From positions 1 through 5,912 of the forward strand of contig CAXTTV010000256.1 of assembly GCA_964247295.1 (NCBI GenBank): a DNA stretch of 5,912 bases. Direction: 5' to 3'. The stretch comes from CAXTTV01 sp964247295 (lineage in GTDB: Bacteria > Chloroflexota > Ktedonobacteria > Ktedonobacterales > Ktedonobacteraceae). The notes under the pieces are model-generated. The model was given only the letters and a program-made list of their open reading frames with translations, was not told where the DNA came from and searched no databases. Both the position numbers and the translations under genes were made by a program. Shown here piece by piece: positions 5,695 to 5,912 of this stretch (positions are counted from its first letter, which is position 1; every line of letters starts with the position of its first letter).

Positions 5695-5768
5695 GGAAAA
5701 AGAATTTTAGAGATTTGTGAAAAAAAGTAAGAAAAACACTTGACAGATCGCAAAGGTTGTGCGATAAT
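5695..5768 (+). promoter_or_regulatory. Main rrn promoter (P2) with A-rich UP-like element
   Basis: TTGACA at 5740-5745 and GATAAT at 5763-5768 are separated by 17 bases, with TGC just before the -10 box as an extended -10. This is close to the sigma70/SigA optimum and is the best promoter in the window. The 40 bases upstream hold several A-tracts (for example 5720-5726), as in UP elements of rRNA promoters that bind the RNA polymerase alpha C-terminal domain. The transcript would start near 5775. Confidence 0.85.
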
Positions 5769-5774
5769 CTGAGA

Positions 5775-5912
5775 CATCGCCGCAAGAATATAAAAAGATT
5801 GCGACGGACCAGAGTGCAGGGTATACCACGCGATGCGTGATGAAGGTCTTCGGACCTGACCTGCCGGGCTCTTTGACAACTGAAATGTGGAAAGCAGAAC
5901 AGCTACTGTTTG
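5775..5912 (+). other. Leader of a ribosomal RNA operon (16S gene beyond the right edge)
   Basis: The RNA downstream of P2 is highly structured and has no open frame of note. GCAGG (5816-5820) can pair with CCTGC (5860-5864), enclosing two hairpins: CACGC/GCGTG (5827-5839) and AGGTC-TTCG-GACCT (5844-5857), the latter a stable C(UUCG)G tetraloop. A boxA-like site follows, then CTGAAATGTGGAAAGCAG, which resembles the sequence before many bacterial 16S genes. The mature 16S start is not in the window, so the operon call rests on the leader alone. Confidence 0.75.
5868..5878 (+). promoter_or_regulatory. boxA-like antitermination site
   Basis: GCTCTTTGACA differs by one base from the E. coli rrn boxA core GCTCTTTAACA. 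In rRNA leaders this RNA site is bound by NusB and NusE to prevent rho-dependent termination over the long untranslated operon. Its place just after the leader hairpins fits that role. Confidence 0.75.

Noticed and set aside
5873..5878. TTGACA within CTCTTTGACAACTG as a third -35 box
   Set aside because: It is part of the boxA-like site, and the window shows no -10 hexamer at the right distance (AACAGC lies there).
5625..5879. Antisense frame across the rrn promoter and leader
   Set aside because: It covers two clear promoters, hairpins and boxA on the other strand. Its lysine and phenylalanine runs come from A-tracts.
1..5912. CRISPR array, insertion sequence or tRNA gene
   Set aside because: No regularly spaced repeats, transposase signatures, terminal repeats with target duplications, or cloverleaf sequences were seen on either strand by eye.

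Overview
The window reads as a bacterial chromosome segment with every supported gene on the + strand. It holds the end of a penicillin-binding protein gene, then fdhD, mnmE, two tandem paralogous genes for secreted proteins of a family I do not recognise, and finally a promoter and leader region that looks like the front of a ribosomal RNA operon. The 16S gene would start just past the right edge. Taxonomic placement is tentative. Intermediate GC content, good Shine-Dalgarno sites next to a probably leaderless gene, and Ser/Thr/Pro-rich linkers on exported proteins would fit a Chloroflexota lineage such as the Ktedonobacteria. No single feature proves this.

Layout. Bases 1-353 encode the C-terminal end of a class B type penicillin-binding protein with its KTG motif, followed by a weak hairpin and T-run. 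Bases 493-1353 encode FdhD, the sulfurtransferase that activates molybdenum-dependent formate dehydrogenase; no formate dehydrogenase gene is visible here. Bases 1396-2796 encode MnmE, the tRNA wobble-uridine modification GTPase. A TATAAT box lies so close to its ATG that the message is probably leaderless. A hairpin plus eight T residues follows.

Bases 2985-4157 and 4285-5448 hold two head-to-tail paralogs of 390 and 387 residues. Each has one N-terminal hydrophobic export segment, a variable linker and a conserved domain with eight aligned cysteines, a Gly-Asn-Glu motif and a late Val-Val-Glu-Gly-Thr motif. This pattern suggests, without proving, a TIM-barrel glycosidase-like fold. Their upstream regions also share short blocks, so the duplication probably included the regulatory DNA. 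The pair is the most interesting part of the window and the best candidate for something undescribed.

Bases 5449-5912 carry no gene. They hold a 13-bp perfect hairpin after the second paralog, two strong sigma70-type promoters (TTGACA with 17-nt spacers), an A-rich upstream element, a structured leader with a UUCG tetraloop hairpin, and a boxA-like antitermination site. Together these indicate an rrn operon. The other genes show no functional link to one another: cell-wall synthesis, molybdoenzyme maturation, tRNA modification and an extracellular protein pair sit side by side, mostly with their own expression signals.
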